From positions 1,522,171-1,586,170 of the forward strand of contig NZ_LKAQ01000004.1 in NCBI RefSeq assembly GCF_001874525.1: a DNA stretch of 64,000 nucleotides, written 5' to 3'. Origin of the DNA: Pseudodesulfovibrio hydrargyri (GTDB lineage: Bacteria; Desulfobacterota; Desulfovibrionia; Desulfovibrionales; Desulfovibrionaceae). Below, one piece after another: positions 40,467 to 48,449 of this stretch (within the stretch, counting starts at the first letter, position 1; every line of letters begins with the position of its first letter). Under the pieces are notes generated by a model. That model saw nothing but the letters and a program-made list of their open reading frames with translations. It ran no database searches and had not been told where the DNA came from. A program made the position numbers and the translations under genes.

Positions 40467-41531
40467 CTATTTCAGGCCGAGTTCCTTTTTGAGGAATTCG
40501 AAGTCGATGTTGTTGGACACGAGTTCGGCGCCCTGTTTGATCTTGATGGCGTCGCGCAGTTTGTGCCGGGAGAGGATGTCGTCCATCTTCTTGGCGACCG
40601 TGAAGGTGTCTTCGCGGACCATGATGATGGGCGTTTCCAGTACCTCGGAGCGGGTCAGGATGATGTCGTTGGGGTAGAGGTTGCCGGTCAGGATGAGGCA
40701 CGGGCAGTCGCCTTCGAGCGCCACGAGCTGCACGTCGGACCGGTCGCCGCCCACGATGATGGCGGAGTTCTTCTTCTTGCGGAAGTGGGTCATGAAGTTT
40801 TCGACCTGCATGGTGCCGATGAGGAAGGACTCGACCACGCGCTCGGACTTGTTGTGGGCGGAGATGATCTTGCCGCCCAGGCGGTCGGCCAGGTCGCCGA
40901 CCTTGATGGCGCCCATGAGCGGGTCGCGGGGGATGACGCCGAGGACCCTGACGCCCTTGGCCTCCAGGGCCGGGCCCAGGAGCTGCGAGATCTCGTCCAT
41001 GAAATTCGGGGGCACGTCGTTGAGGATGACGCCGGCCATGAGGTCGCCCAGCGTCTCCTTCATGGCCATGAGGTAGTCGTATTTGAGTTCCTTCTGGAAG
41101 CGGTCGATGATCACGGTCTTGATGCCGAGCCTGCGGACCACGGAGATGGCGTCGGTGTCGCAGTACTTGCCGGAGTACATGGACCCGGACCCGGCCACCA
41201 GGGTGACGTCCTTGTCCTTGGACACGGCCTCATAGCCTTCGACGATGCTGTCCAGCAGGCCGTCCATCTTGCCGGTGAACGCCTTGACCTTGAAGTCCTG
41301 GGTGACGACCACGGGGGTGACCATGGCCGGGTCTTCGTTCAGTCCGAGCACGTCCTGGACAAAGGCGGCGTCCTCGTCGCCGAGCTTGCCGTCGATCTCC
41401 ATGGGCATGGCCCCGACGGGCTTCATGTAGCCCACGGTGAACCCGTCTTTCTGCAGGCGCAGGCCCATGCCCATGACGATCATGTTCTTGCCTGAATACC
41501 CGGTGGTAGAGCCTATGTAGAGTCCAGCCAT
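40467..41531 (-). CDS. P-loop / DRTGG-domain protein (phosphotransacetylase N-terminal type)
   Basis: A 354-residue cytoplasmic protein like the N-terminal two thirds of long phosphotransacetylases but without the catalytic Pta domain. Residues 1-200 are a BioD-like P-loop fold (GLYIGSTTGYSGKNMIVMGMGLRL, GYMKPVGAMP, TLVAGSGSMYSG). Residues about 215-325 are a DRTGG domain (MQVENFMTHFRKKKNSAIIVGGDRSDVQLVALEG, ILTGNLYPNDIILTRSEVLETPIIMV). Such proteins are thought to sense nucleotides or regulate acetyl-phosphate metabolism. It lies 88 bases downstream of an ADP-forming acyl-CoA synthetase gene in the same direction, which fits a role in acetyl-CoA/acetate conversion. Confidence 0.88.
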   Translation of the reverse strand: MAGLYIGSTTGYSGKNMIVMGMGLRLQKDGFTVGYMKPVGAMPMEIDGKLGDEDAAFVQDVLGLNEDPAMVTPVVVTQDFKVKAFTGKMDGLLDSIVEGYEAVSKDKDVTLVAGSGSMYSGKYCDTDAISVVRRLGIKTVIIDRFQKELKYDYLMAMKETLGDLMAGVILNDVPPNFMDEISQLLGPALEAKGVRVLGVIPRDPLMGAIKVGDLADRLGGKIISAHNKSERVVESFLIGTMQVENFMTHFRKKKNSAIIVGGDRSDVQLVALEGDCPCLILTGNLYPNDIILTRSEVLETPIIMVREDTFTVAKKMDDILSRHKLRDAIKIKQGAELVSNNIDFEFLKKELGLK

Positions 41532-41619
41532 GCCTATTGTCCTCCTGAGGGTGAAGGGGGCGGGAACCGCAGCGCCCCGTCTTTTGTTAGTATATGAGAC
41601 CGCAAAAAATGTCCAAGCG

Positions 41620-43728
41620 TCAAATGGGTCCGACGGTCACGCGCAGGTCGGCCACGAACGCTCCTTCGGCATCCACCAGGATGGGGTTGAGCACGGCCTC
41701 GCGTATCTCCGGGAAGTCCGTGGCCATCTGGGACATGGACAGCAGGATGTCCTCGATGGCCGCCAGGTTGACCGGTTCCTCGCCGCGCACGCCGCGCAGC
41801 AGGGGGAACGACTTGATCTCGCGGACGATATCCTGGACGTCGTGCAGGGCGAGCGGGGCCAGCCGGTAGCTGACGTCGCCGAGAATCTCGGCGGACGGTC
41901 CGGCCAGACAGAACGAGATGAGCGGGCCGAACTGCGGGTCCTGGGTGAACCGGACCACGACCTCTCGGGCCTTGACCGGGCCCATGGTCTGGACCAGGCA
42001 GCCCGCTATGTAGATGTCCGGGCGCTTGCGCTGGGCCCGGGTGGTGATGTCGAGCCATGCGTCGCGAACCTCGCGCGGGGTGTGCAGGTCCAGGGCCACG
42101 CCGTCCACTTCGCCCCGGCTGGTCAGGTGGGGCGATTCGATCTTGAGCGCCACGGGGTAGCCCATCTTCTTGGCCGCGCGCACGGCCTGGTCCGAGGTGC
42201 GCACCAGCCGGGTCTCGGGCACGGGCAGTTCGTAGGACGCGGCGATGTCCATGGCGTCACCGAAGGGCAGTTCGGTCATGCCCGCGGCCAGGGCGGCATC
42301 GATGGTCCGCTCGGCCCGTCCCTTGTCGCGGCGGAAGCAGACCTCCACCGGGTAGGGCCGGTTCTTCCAGCGGTAGTGGGCGAGCATGGCCGCGATGGCC
42401 GTGATCGCCGGTTCCGGGTAGGCGTAGCAGGGGATGCCCGCGGCCAGGAGCATGTCGCGGCCGGGGCCGATCCGCTCCTCGCCCATGAACGAGGCGAAGA
42501 TCGGTTTGTCGCAGGTCTTGGAAACGTCGATGATCGCCTGGGCGGTCTCGGTGATCTCGGCCGAGGCCGTGGGCGTGAGCAGGACCAGGATGGCGTGGCT
42601 GGTCTCGTCCTCTGCCACGGCTTCGAGCGTGGCCCGGTAGCGTTCGGCCTTGGCGTCGCCGATGATGTCGATGGGGTTGTAGATGGCGGCGAACGGCGGC
42701 AGGGCCCGGGTCAGGCGGTCCAGGGTCTGCTGGGAGGGGCGGGCCAGGTTGAGCCCGGCGGCCTCGCAGGCGTCGGCGGCCAGGATGCCGGGGCCGCCGG
42801 AGTTGGTCACCACGGTCAGGTTCGGGCCCTGGGGCAGGGGCTGTTCGGCAAAGGCGCGCGCCAGGTCGAACAGGGTCTCCAGGCTCTCCACCCGGATGAT
42901 CCCCGCCTGCTTGAACGCGGCCAGCCCGGCCTCCACGCTGCCGGCCAGGGAGCCGGTGTGGCTGGAGGTGGCCCGCGCGCCGGCCGGGGTGGTGCCCGCC
43001 TTGATCATGATGACCGGCTTCTTTTCGGTCACGGCCCGGGCCCGGGTCAGGAACCTGCGGCCGTCGTCCACGGATTCCAGGTAGCCGATGATGACCTTGG
43101 TGTCCGGGTCGTCGCCCAGCGCCTCGATCACGTCGGCCTCGGACACGCCCGCCTTGTTGCCGAGCGAGACGAACTTGGAGAAGCCGATGGACTCGCCCTC
43201 GGCCCAGTCCAGGATGGCCGAGCACAGGGCCCCGCTCTGGGAGAAGAAGGAGATGGACCCCCGGGCGGGCATGGTCTGGGCGATGGATGCGTTCAGGTTG
43301 ATGGCCGTGTTGAACAGGCCCAGCGTGTTGGGCCCGAGCAGGGTGATGTCCCTGCGCCGCGCCAGGTCGGCCATCTCCATTTCGAGTTCGAAGCCGTCGC
43401 GCCCGGTCTCGCGGAATCCGGCGGTGATGACGCAGATGGCGTCGACCTTGGCGTCGGCCAGGTCGCGCATGGCCTCAAGGACCTTTTCGCGCGGCAGGAC
43501 GATGATGCCGAGGTCCGGCGGGCGCGGCAGGTCGGCGGTGGACGGGTAGGCGGTCAGGCCGAGAATTTCTCCGCCCGCGGGATTGACGGGAAAGATTGTC
43601 CCCCTGTACCCTGCCGAGATCAAATTCGACAGGATGAGATGCCCGAGCTTGAGCGGGCTCCGGGACGCGCCGACGACGGCGATGGATTCGGGGGTGAAAA
43701 GTTCGCGTAGCTGGGCGTCTGGTTGCAT
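41620..43728 (-). CDS. ADP-forming acetate/acyl-CoA synthetase (NDP-forming, single-chain)
   Basis: A 702-residue fused alpha-beta ACD that interconverts acyl-CoA, ADP and phosphate with acid, ATP and CoA. Order: CoA-binding domain (FTPESIAVVGASRSPLKLGHLILSNL), succinyl-CoA ligase-like domain (GSISFFSQSGALCSAILDWA), the phosphohistidine loop ATSSHTGSLAGS with His257, and a C-terminal ATP-grasp domain (GYPVALKIESPHLTSRGEVDGVALDL, VVRFTQDPQFGPLISFCLAGPSAEIL). The residue number of the histidine equals that reported for the Pyrococcus alpha subunit, as I recall. The start at 43728 has no visible ribosome site; an in-frame ATG at 43779 would overlap rnc. Only 15 bases separate it from the divergent rnc ATG. 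Confidence 0.92.
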   Translation of the reverse strand: MQPDAQLRELFTPESIAVVGASRSPLKLGHLILSNLISAGYRGTIFPVNPAGGEILGLTAYPSTADLPRPPDLGIIVLPREKVLEAMRDLADAKVDAICVITAGFRETGRDGFELEMEMADLARRRDITLLGPNTLGLFNTAINLNASIAQTMPARGSISFFSQSGALCSAILDWAEGESIGFSKFVSLGNKAGVSEADVIEALGDDPDTKVIIGYLESVDDGRRFLTRARAVTEKKPVIMIKAGTTPAGARATSSHTGSLAGSVEAGLAAFKQAGIIRVESLETLFDLARAFAEQPLPQGPNLTVVTNSGGPGILAADACEAAGLNLARPSQQTLDRLTRALPPFAAIYNPIDIIGDAKAERYRATLEAVAEDETSHAILVLLTPTASAEITETAQAIIDVSKTCDKPIFASFMGEERIGPGRDMLLAAGIPCYAYPEPAITAIAAMLAHYRWKNRPYPVEVCFRRDKGRAERTIDAALAAGMTELPFGDAMDIAASYELPVPETRLVRTSDQAVRAAKKMGYPVALKIESPHLTSRGEVDGVALDLHTPREVRDAWLDITTRAQRKRPDIYIAGCLVQTMGPVKAREVVVRFTQDPQFGPLISFCLAGPSAEILGDVSYRLAPLALHDVQDIVREIKSFPLLRGVRGEEPVNLAAIEDILLSMSQMATDFPEIREAVLNPILVDAEGAFVADLRVTVGPI

Positions 43729-43743
43729 AAATAAGGGGGTTGA

Positions 43744-44427
43744 ATGGATACCGCTGAGCTTCAGGATTGTATCCACCATAGGTTTGCCCAAGTCAAGTTC
43801 CTGGAGACGGCCCTGACCCACTCCTCGTTCGCCAACGAACAGAGCGGCATCGAGGACAACGAGCGGTTGGAATTTCTGGGCGACGCCGTGCTGGAACTGT
43901 GCATTTCCGAGGAGGGATTCAGGCGGTATCCGTCGGCCCACGAGGGCCAGCTCACGCGCATCCGTTCTCAGCTGGTCAAGGAGCAGTCACTGGCGGGCAT
44001 GGCCCGGGGGCTCAAGCTGGACCAGTGCATCCGCCTGGGCAGGGGCGAGGAGCTGCAGGGCGGCCGGGAGCGCGACGCGCTGTTGGCCGACGCCTTCGAG
44101 GCACTGCTCGGCGCGGTCTTTCTGGATGGCGGTTTCGAGGCCGCCCGCCGGACCATTCTGGAACTTTTCGAAGACGAGTGGCCCGCCCGGGCCATGCTGC
44201 CCGAGACCAAGGACTACAAGAGCCGGTTGCAGGAGGTGGCCCAGGAGCTGTTCCGCGACAGGCCGGTGTACGTGCTCTCCGGGACCAGCGGTCCGGAGCA
44301 CGAGAAGCTGTTCGAGGTGGACGTGACCCTGCCGCGCGGCGAGCGGTTTCGCGGCGTCGGCAGCAGCGTGAAGCGGGCCGAGCAGGAGGCCGCGCGCATG
44401 GGCCTCGAGTTCCTCGAAGAGGAATAG
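43744..44427 (+). CDS. rnc: Ribonuclease III
   Basis: A 227-residue double-strand RNA endonuclease for rRNA and mRNA processing. The catalytic signature [14 protein letters not shown] starts at residue 39, and the second acidic pair is in [16 protein letters not shown]. The C-terminal dsRNA-binding domain runs from about 155 ([14 protein letters not shown]...[21 protein letters not shown]). AAGGGGG precedes the ATG at short spacing. Its upstream region is inside the divergent ACD gene. Confidence 0.97.
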   Translation: MDTAELQDCIHHRFAQVKFLETALTHSSFANEQSGIEDNERLEFLGDAVLELCISEEGFRRYPSAHEGQLTRIRSQLVKEQSLAGMARGLKLDQCIRLGRGEELQGGRERDALLADAFEALLGAVFLDGGFEAARRTILELFEDEWPARAMLPETKDYKSRLQEVAQELFRDRPVYVLSGTSGPEHEKLFEVDVTLPRGERFRGVGSSVKRAEQEAARMGLEFLEEE

Positions 44428-44468
44428 AACCCCGCCACACCACCCGGCCAAAACGACCGGAGACCAAG

Positions 44469-44491
44469 CCCTGCGGGACTATCCCGCAGGG
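44469..44491. terminator. Hairpin between convergent rnc and flagellin genes
   Basis: CCCTGCGGGA / TCCCGCAGGG with a three-base loop. On the minus strand it follows the flagellin stop; the T-rich tail is weak. Confidence 0.6.
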
Positions 44492-44531
44492 CCGGTTCCG
44501 ATCGTCTTCAGTCGCGTCTTGCCGTTTGCGG

Positions 44532-45461
44532 CTAGCCGCCGATGAGCTGCATGGCCATCCTCGGCAGGGAGTTGGCCTGCGCCAGCATGGCGACAGCGGA
44601 CTGGGTGAGAATCTGGTTGCGCACGAACTCGGTCATTTCCTGCGCCACGTCGACGTCGGAAATGCGGGACTCTGCGGCCTGCAGGTTCTCGGCCTGGATT
44701 TCCAGGTTGGTGATGGTGTTCTCCAGCCGGTTCTGCATGGAACCGAGGTTGGCGCGGATCTTGTCCTTGGAGATGATCGCCTGGTTGATCGCCTCCATGG
44801 CCGACTGGGCCAGGGCCTGGGTGGAGATCGACTTGCCCGCGTTCTGGGCTTCCCAGGTGGCGCCGGAACTCTTCAGAGCGGCCAGGTGCCCGAGTCCGAA
44901 AGAGGACGCGGTGGAACCCTGGATGGCCACGTAGTAGTAGTCCTCGGCCGAGTCGTTGCCGGTGCCGAAGTGGATCTTCAGCGGGCCGGTGGCCTGGAGG
45001 CCCGTACCGTCGTGGTCGACACCGGGGTCGCCGGACAGGTTGCCGTTGAGCAGGTAAATTCCGTTGAAGTCCGTCGCGTGGGCGATACGGGTGATCTCCG
45101 AGCACATTGCCTGGTATTCGGAGTCGATGATCATCCGCTGGTCGGAGTTGTAGGTACCCGTGGACGCCTGCATGGCCAGCTCCTTCAGACGAATGAGCTT
45201 TTCGTCGACCACCTGCAGCGCGCCGTCCGCGGTCTGGATCAGCGAGATCGCGTCGGACGCGTTGCGGATGCCCTGGTGCAGGGAGCTGATTTCCGAACGC
45301 ATGAGCTCGCGAATCGCCAGGCCGGCCGCGTCGTCCGCAGCGGTGCCGACACGCAGGCCGGAAGACAGACGCCGGGTGGAGACGCCGAGCCGGCCGTAAT
45401 GGTCGGACAGGTTCCTCTGGGCGTTCATGGCCATGAGGTTGTGGTTAATGACTAAAGACAT
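44532..45461 (-). CDS. fliC: Flagellin
   Basis: A 309-residue filament subunit. The N-terminal D0/D1 region (MSLVINHNLMAMNAQRNLSDHYGRL, RLSSGLRVGTAADDAAGLAIRELMRSEI, ISLIQTADGALQVVDEKLIRLKELAMQAS) and C-terminal D1/D0 region (IRANLGSMQNRLENTITNLEIQAENLQAAESRISDVDVAQEMTEFVRNQIL, ending MAMQLIGG) are typical. The variable middle (about 150-225) is short. There is a single copy here. AAGGAGGG precedes the ATG, and a sigma-54 type promoter lies about 50 bases upstream. Nearby glycosyltransferases may modify it. Confidence 0.97.
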   Translation of the reverse strand: MSLVINHNLMAMNAQRNLSDHYGRLGVSTRRLSSGLRVGTAADDAAGLAIRELMRSEISSLHQGIRNASDAISLIQTADGALQVVDEKLIRLKELAMQASTGTYNSDQRMIIDSEYQAMCSEITRIAHATDFNGIYLLNGNLSGDPGVDHDGTGLQATGPLKIHFGTGNDSAEDYYYVAIQGSTASSFGLGHLAALKSSGATWEAQNAGKSISTQALAQSAMEAINQAIISKDKIRANLGSMQNRLENTITNLEIQAENLQAAESRISDVDVAQEMTEFVRNQILTQSAVAMLAQANSLPRMAMQLIGG

Positions 45462-45507
45462 CAGAACCCTCCTTGTTCGATTCTCAAATCCATTTTGCCA
45501 AGATTAA

Positions 45508-45522
45508 GCATCATGTGTGCCA
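45508..45522 (-). promoter_or_regulatory. Probable sigma-54 promoter of flagellin
   Basis: Minus strand TGGCAC, six bases, TGCT, with the GG and GC pairs exactly 12 apart as required for -24/-12 sites. The predicted start is near 45496, giving a leader of about 35 bases. No sigma-28 match was found upstream of flagellin. Confidence 0.7.
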
Positions 45523-45784
45523 ACTTAACTTTATCAAGTAATGTTAAGATGATAAGTGTCTAAAAAAAGTCTAGAAAGGCCAATTTTTCCCCTTCCCCAA
45601 ACGGCCGCAAACCCCCGCCCGTCAATGCTTTGTCAATATTTGCCGGGTGGGGAGGGGATCGTCGAAGGGCCTCGACAGTGCCTTAAGAAGGTAAGGAAAG
45701 CCGCCCGGGCGGCGGCGATCGGCGGAAAGAGGCGCGGCTGCGCCGCGGGAGCCGGTGAAGGGGGTTGCACCCCCTTCAGCCTCC

Positions 45785-45826
45785 GAGAGCCGCTGTGCAG
45801 GCCGAAGCCTGCACAATGCTCCATGC
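45785..45826 (+). repeat. Family 2 variable-stem hairpin, copy c
   Basis: GAGAGCCGCTGT flank overlapping stem GTGCAGGC / GCCTGCAC (loop CGAA), then AATGCTCCATGCC. Confidence 0.8.
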
Positions 45827-46080
45827 CCTCCCGGCGGGGTCCATTTTTTTGCTGGCCCAAAAAAATAGACGAAAAAAAGGGCCTGGGGGGTTGGGTGGCC
45901 GCCCGGAGAACGGGGGGCAAGAAGCTGATCCGCTCGGGTCGGCTCCCGAATCGAGGCTCGCGGCGATTCGAAGAGCCGCCTCCCCTCGCGGTCAGCTTCT
46001 AACCCCCCGTTCAAGGGCTGGTTTGGGTGAAGGTAAGAGGCGTGGTGGGGCGCGGGAGGGCGTGCCTTGGCGCGTAACCG

Positions 46081-46122
46081 AGAGAGCCGCTGTCGGACGC
46101 GGGGCGTCCGAGTCGCTCCATT
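46081..46122 (+). repeat. Family 2 variable-stem hairpin, copy d
   Basis: AGAGAGCCGCTGT flank, stem CGGACGC / GCGTCCG (loop GGG), then AGTCGCTCCATTGG. Confidence 0.82.
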
Positions 46123-46206
46123 GGCAGCCTTGTGGAGTTCCAACCGAGTCTTCTGCCGGGCCAAACGCCACGGCCCAATACATTTATACGCAGGGCGGTA
46201 ATCGGC

Positions 46207-46314
46207 AGCGGACCCTAGAGTCCGTCCCTGGCGGCGAAGCGGCGGCTGGATCGCGTCTGCGCAGCAGACATCTATCCAGCCAGCGAAAGCCGCCTACGGG
46301 CTCTTGGGTCCGCT
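46207..46314. other. Predicted branched stem-loop structure
   Basis: The outer stem AGCGGACCC (46207-46215) pairs with GGGTCCGCT (46306-46314). Inside are GGCTGGAT (46244-46251) with ATCCAGCC (46274-46281), enclosing GTCTGC / GCAGAC with a GCA loop. GGCGGC and GCCGCC can form a further connecting helix. It could be a structured RNA or another hairpin repeat; only one copy is seen in the window. Confidence 0.5.
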
Positions 46315-46346
46315 TCCGCCGTACTCGCACCGCAGCGCAGTTTTTG

Positions 46347-46378
46347 CTTCCTTTTTTCTGCGCCAGCAAAAAAGGAAG
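46347..46378. repeat. A/T-rich inverted repeat
   Basis: CTTCCTTTTTT and AAAAAAGGAAG around CTG-CGC-CAG. A small TCGCC / GGCGA hairpin follows directly. Confidence 0.6.
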
Positions 46379-46581
46379 TCGCCGTAAAGGCGAAATTCGA
46401 GAGTAAGGCGGACAGCCAAATGTCCCAACGCGAATGCGAGGACAGGCAACAGCGTCAAAATTCCTTCCGGCACAGGGCGGCGAGGACAACGCCGAACCGG
46501 AGCTGGTTGTGAGGACGGCCCCGATCCGAAGCTGGCGGCGAGGTCCTTCTTCACTTTTCGAGCCCGCTCCATAAGCCGGAC

Positions 46582-46628
46582 GGCCCGGCGATGTCGCATG
46601 ACATCGGCCGGGCCGCTGGGTTTTCTTT
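46582..46628 (+). terminator. Terminator-like hairpin facing the plus strand, downstream of flgE
   Basis: GGCCCGGCGATGTC and GACATCGGCCGGGCC (one bulge, four-base loop), followed on the plus strand by GCTGGGTTTTCTTTG. No plus-strand gene precedes it within 2 kb, so it either ends an unannotated plus-strand RNA or works as a structure at the 3' end of flgE. A second GC hairpin (about 46630-46653) follows. Confidence 0.6.
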
Positions 46629-46701
46629 GCCCCCCGGTGGGTGGCCGGGGGGCCTTGGAGAAGGACGTCTATGAGTATGGGTTACTTGAGACCTCTGTTG
46701 G

Positions 46702-48378
46702 TTACCGCTTCATCGAGATGACTTCGCCAAGCAGCGAATCCACGGTGGTGATCACCTTGGTGTTGGCCTGGAAGCCGCGCTGTGTGGTGATCATGCGCAC
46801 GAACTCGGTGGCCATGTCCACGTTGGACATCTCGAGCGCGTTGCCGTCGATGGTGCCCTTGCCCGAGCTCCCCGCCTGGCCGGTCAGGGCCGGGCCGGAT
46901 TCAAGGGTTTCGGTGAACAGGTTGCCGCCCTCGCGGCGCAGCCCGTGCTGGTTGGTGAAGGTGGCCAGGGTCACGGCGAAGAGCTCGAGCACCTGCCCGT
47001 TCGAATAGTGGCCGGATATGACACCCTCGCGGGAAACCGAGATGTTCTGCAGGATGCCCGCGGAGTAGCCGTTCTGGCTCTGGTACAGGGTGGACGAGCC
47101 GCCGGTGTCGAAGCTCTGGGTGGCCAGGGCCGAGACCGCCGGGTCCTTGAAGTTGGCCAGGTATCCGGTGTTGCTGATGTTGTTGCCGACCATGGCCGCG
47201 GTGGTGGGCAAGGTGCCCAGGCCGCCCCCCCAGCCGATGGTGGTGGCGCCGCTCCCGTTGCTCGACAGCTCCTTGTTGGAGATGCCGAAATCGATCTGGA
47301 GGGGCGTGGCGTTGGTCGCCTCGGCCGTGCTGGCGTTGGACTTGCCCAGGAAGTTGGCGGTGCATACCGGGAAGCCGCTGGTGGAGAAGTCCGCCAGGTC
47401 CCAGTTGTTCAGGTCCTTGATGTTGGCGCCGCCGTTGGACTTCAGCGTGTAGGCGCTCATGCCCGAGAGCTGGCCGGTGGTGAAGGTCAGGGTGCCGATC
47501 ATGAGCACGCCCGCGGCCGAGGTCCGGCTCTCGCCGATGGAGGTCATCAAGCCGTTGGCCCCGGAGAGCATGCGCCGGTCGGCCGACGGCTCGCAGGTGA
47601 CCATGTATTCCCAGACCGTGTCGCCGCCCGCGTTGCTCATGGTCACCTTGTCGAAGTACACGGTCAGGTTGTGGGCCGTGCCGATCTCGTCATAGACCTT
47701 GAGCGTGGTCGAATAGCCATACAGGGTGGAGGCCAGCGGCGTCTCGGCCGTGCCGTCCCAGTTGTTGAACATCGCGAAATAGGGATTGGCCGAGCTGGTG
47801 GAGCCGTCCGCGGCCGTGGGGTCCAGGTTGGTGACGATGGACACGTTGGTGGTCGCGTTGGGCTCGGACTGGAAGTTCTCCATGCGGATGTTGGTCGGCG
47901 TGCCGATGATCCGCGCGGACCTGTTTTCATTCGTGGTGGTCGAGGTGGTCGTGGTCACCGTGGTGGTGGTGCGCTCGATCTCCCATCCCTGGAGAACGTA
48001 GCCGTGCGGGTCCACCAGGTAGCCGTCGTTGTCGAAGCGGAAGTTGCCCGCCCTGCTGTAGTATTTCATGTCCTCGCCCAACGGGGAGACCACGAAGAGC
48101 CCGTCGCCGGAGATGGCCATGTCCGTGGCCTCGGTGGACGACTCGAAGGCGCCCTGGCCCCAGTCCGAGTAGATGGTGGACACGCGCACGCCCCGTCCCA
48201 CCTGGCCCACGCCGTTGACCGTGGCGAAGTCGGCGCTGGCGAGGTCCTCGAACTGCATCATGGCGCCCTTGAACCCCGTGGTGTTCACGTTGGCCAGGTT
48301 GTTGCCGATGACCGTCATGCGTTCCGAGTGTACCGTAAGGCCGGTGATACCCGAATACAGTGATGCTCCTAAACCCAT
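46702..48378 (-). CDS. flgE: Flagellar hook protein FlgE
   Basis: A 558-residue hook subunit, longer than the E. coli protein (402) because of an enlarged middle. The N-terminal rod-type motif SLYSGITGLTVHSERMTVIGNNLANVNTTGFKG and C-terminal EMSNVDMATEFVRMITTQRGFQANTKVITTVDSLLGEVISMKR are classical. A threonine-rich stretch at about residue 135-150 (TTTTVTTTTSTTT) interrupts the D1 domain edge and could be a glycosylation or linker segment. TAGGAGG precedes the ATG. It follows flgD by 71 bases. Confidence 0.97.
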   Translation of the reverse strand: MGLGASLYSGITGLTVHSERMTVIGNNLANVNTTGFKGAMMQFEDLASADFATVNGVGQVGRGVRVSTIYSDWGQGAFESSTEATDMAISGDGLFVVSPLGEDMKYYSRAGNFRFDNDGYLVDPHGYVLQGWEIERTTTTVTTTTSTTTNENRSARIIGTPTNIRMENFQSEPNATTNVSIVTNLDPTAADGSTSSANPYFAMFNNWDGTAETPLASTLYGYSTTLKVYDEIGTAHNLTVYFDKVTMSNAGGDTVWEYMVTCEPSADRRMLSGANGLMTSIGESRTSAAGVLMIGTLTFTTGQLSGMSAYTLKSNGGANIKDLNNWDLADFSTSGFPVCTANFLGKSNASTAEATNATPLQIDFGISNKELSSNGSGATTIGWGGGLGTLPTTAAMVGNNISNTGYLANFKDPAVSALATQSFDTGGSSTLYQSQNGYSAGILQNISVSREGVISGHYSNGQVLELFAVTLATFTNQHGLRREGGNLFTETLESGPALTGQAGSSGKGTIDGNALEMSNVDMATEFVRMITTQRGFQANTKVITTVDSLLGEVISMKR

Positions 48379-48449
48379 AATAACCTCCTAATCTCTTCTC
48401 CAAGAGCCCGGGACCGCCCTCGGCCCCAGGTGAAATAATCGTTCTTCGG

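Larger units (their letters stand above)
45560..46575. other. Long gene-free interval between flagellin and flgE, rich in hairpins
   Basis: About 1 kb without a believable protein: open frames here lack ribosome sites, show no domain and run through repeats. It contains two family 2 hairpins (45785, 46081), a pair GAAGGGGGT / ACCCCCTTC near 45757, the branched structure at 46207-46314 and the stem at 46347-46378. Structures of several kinds in one interval, closed by a plus-strand terminator-like hairpin at 46582, hint at a transcribed non-coding region. Confidence 0.6.

Noticed and set aside
45556..46406. Open frames of 148 and 213 codons between flagellin and flgE
   Set aside because: No ribosome sites, composition driven by repeats, no domains, and they pass through family 2 hairpins.
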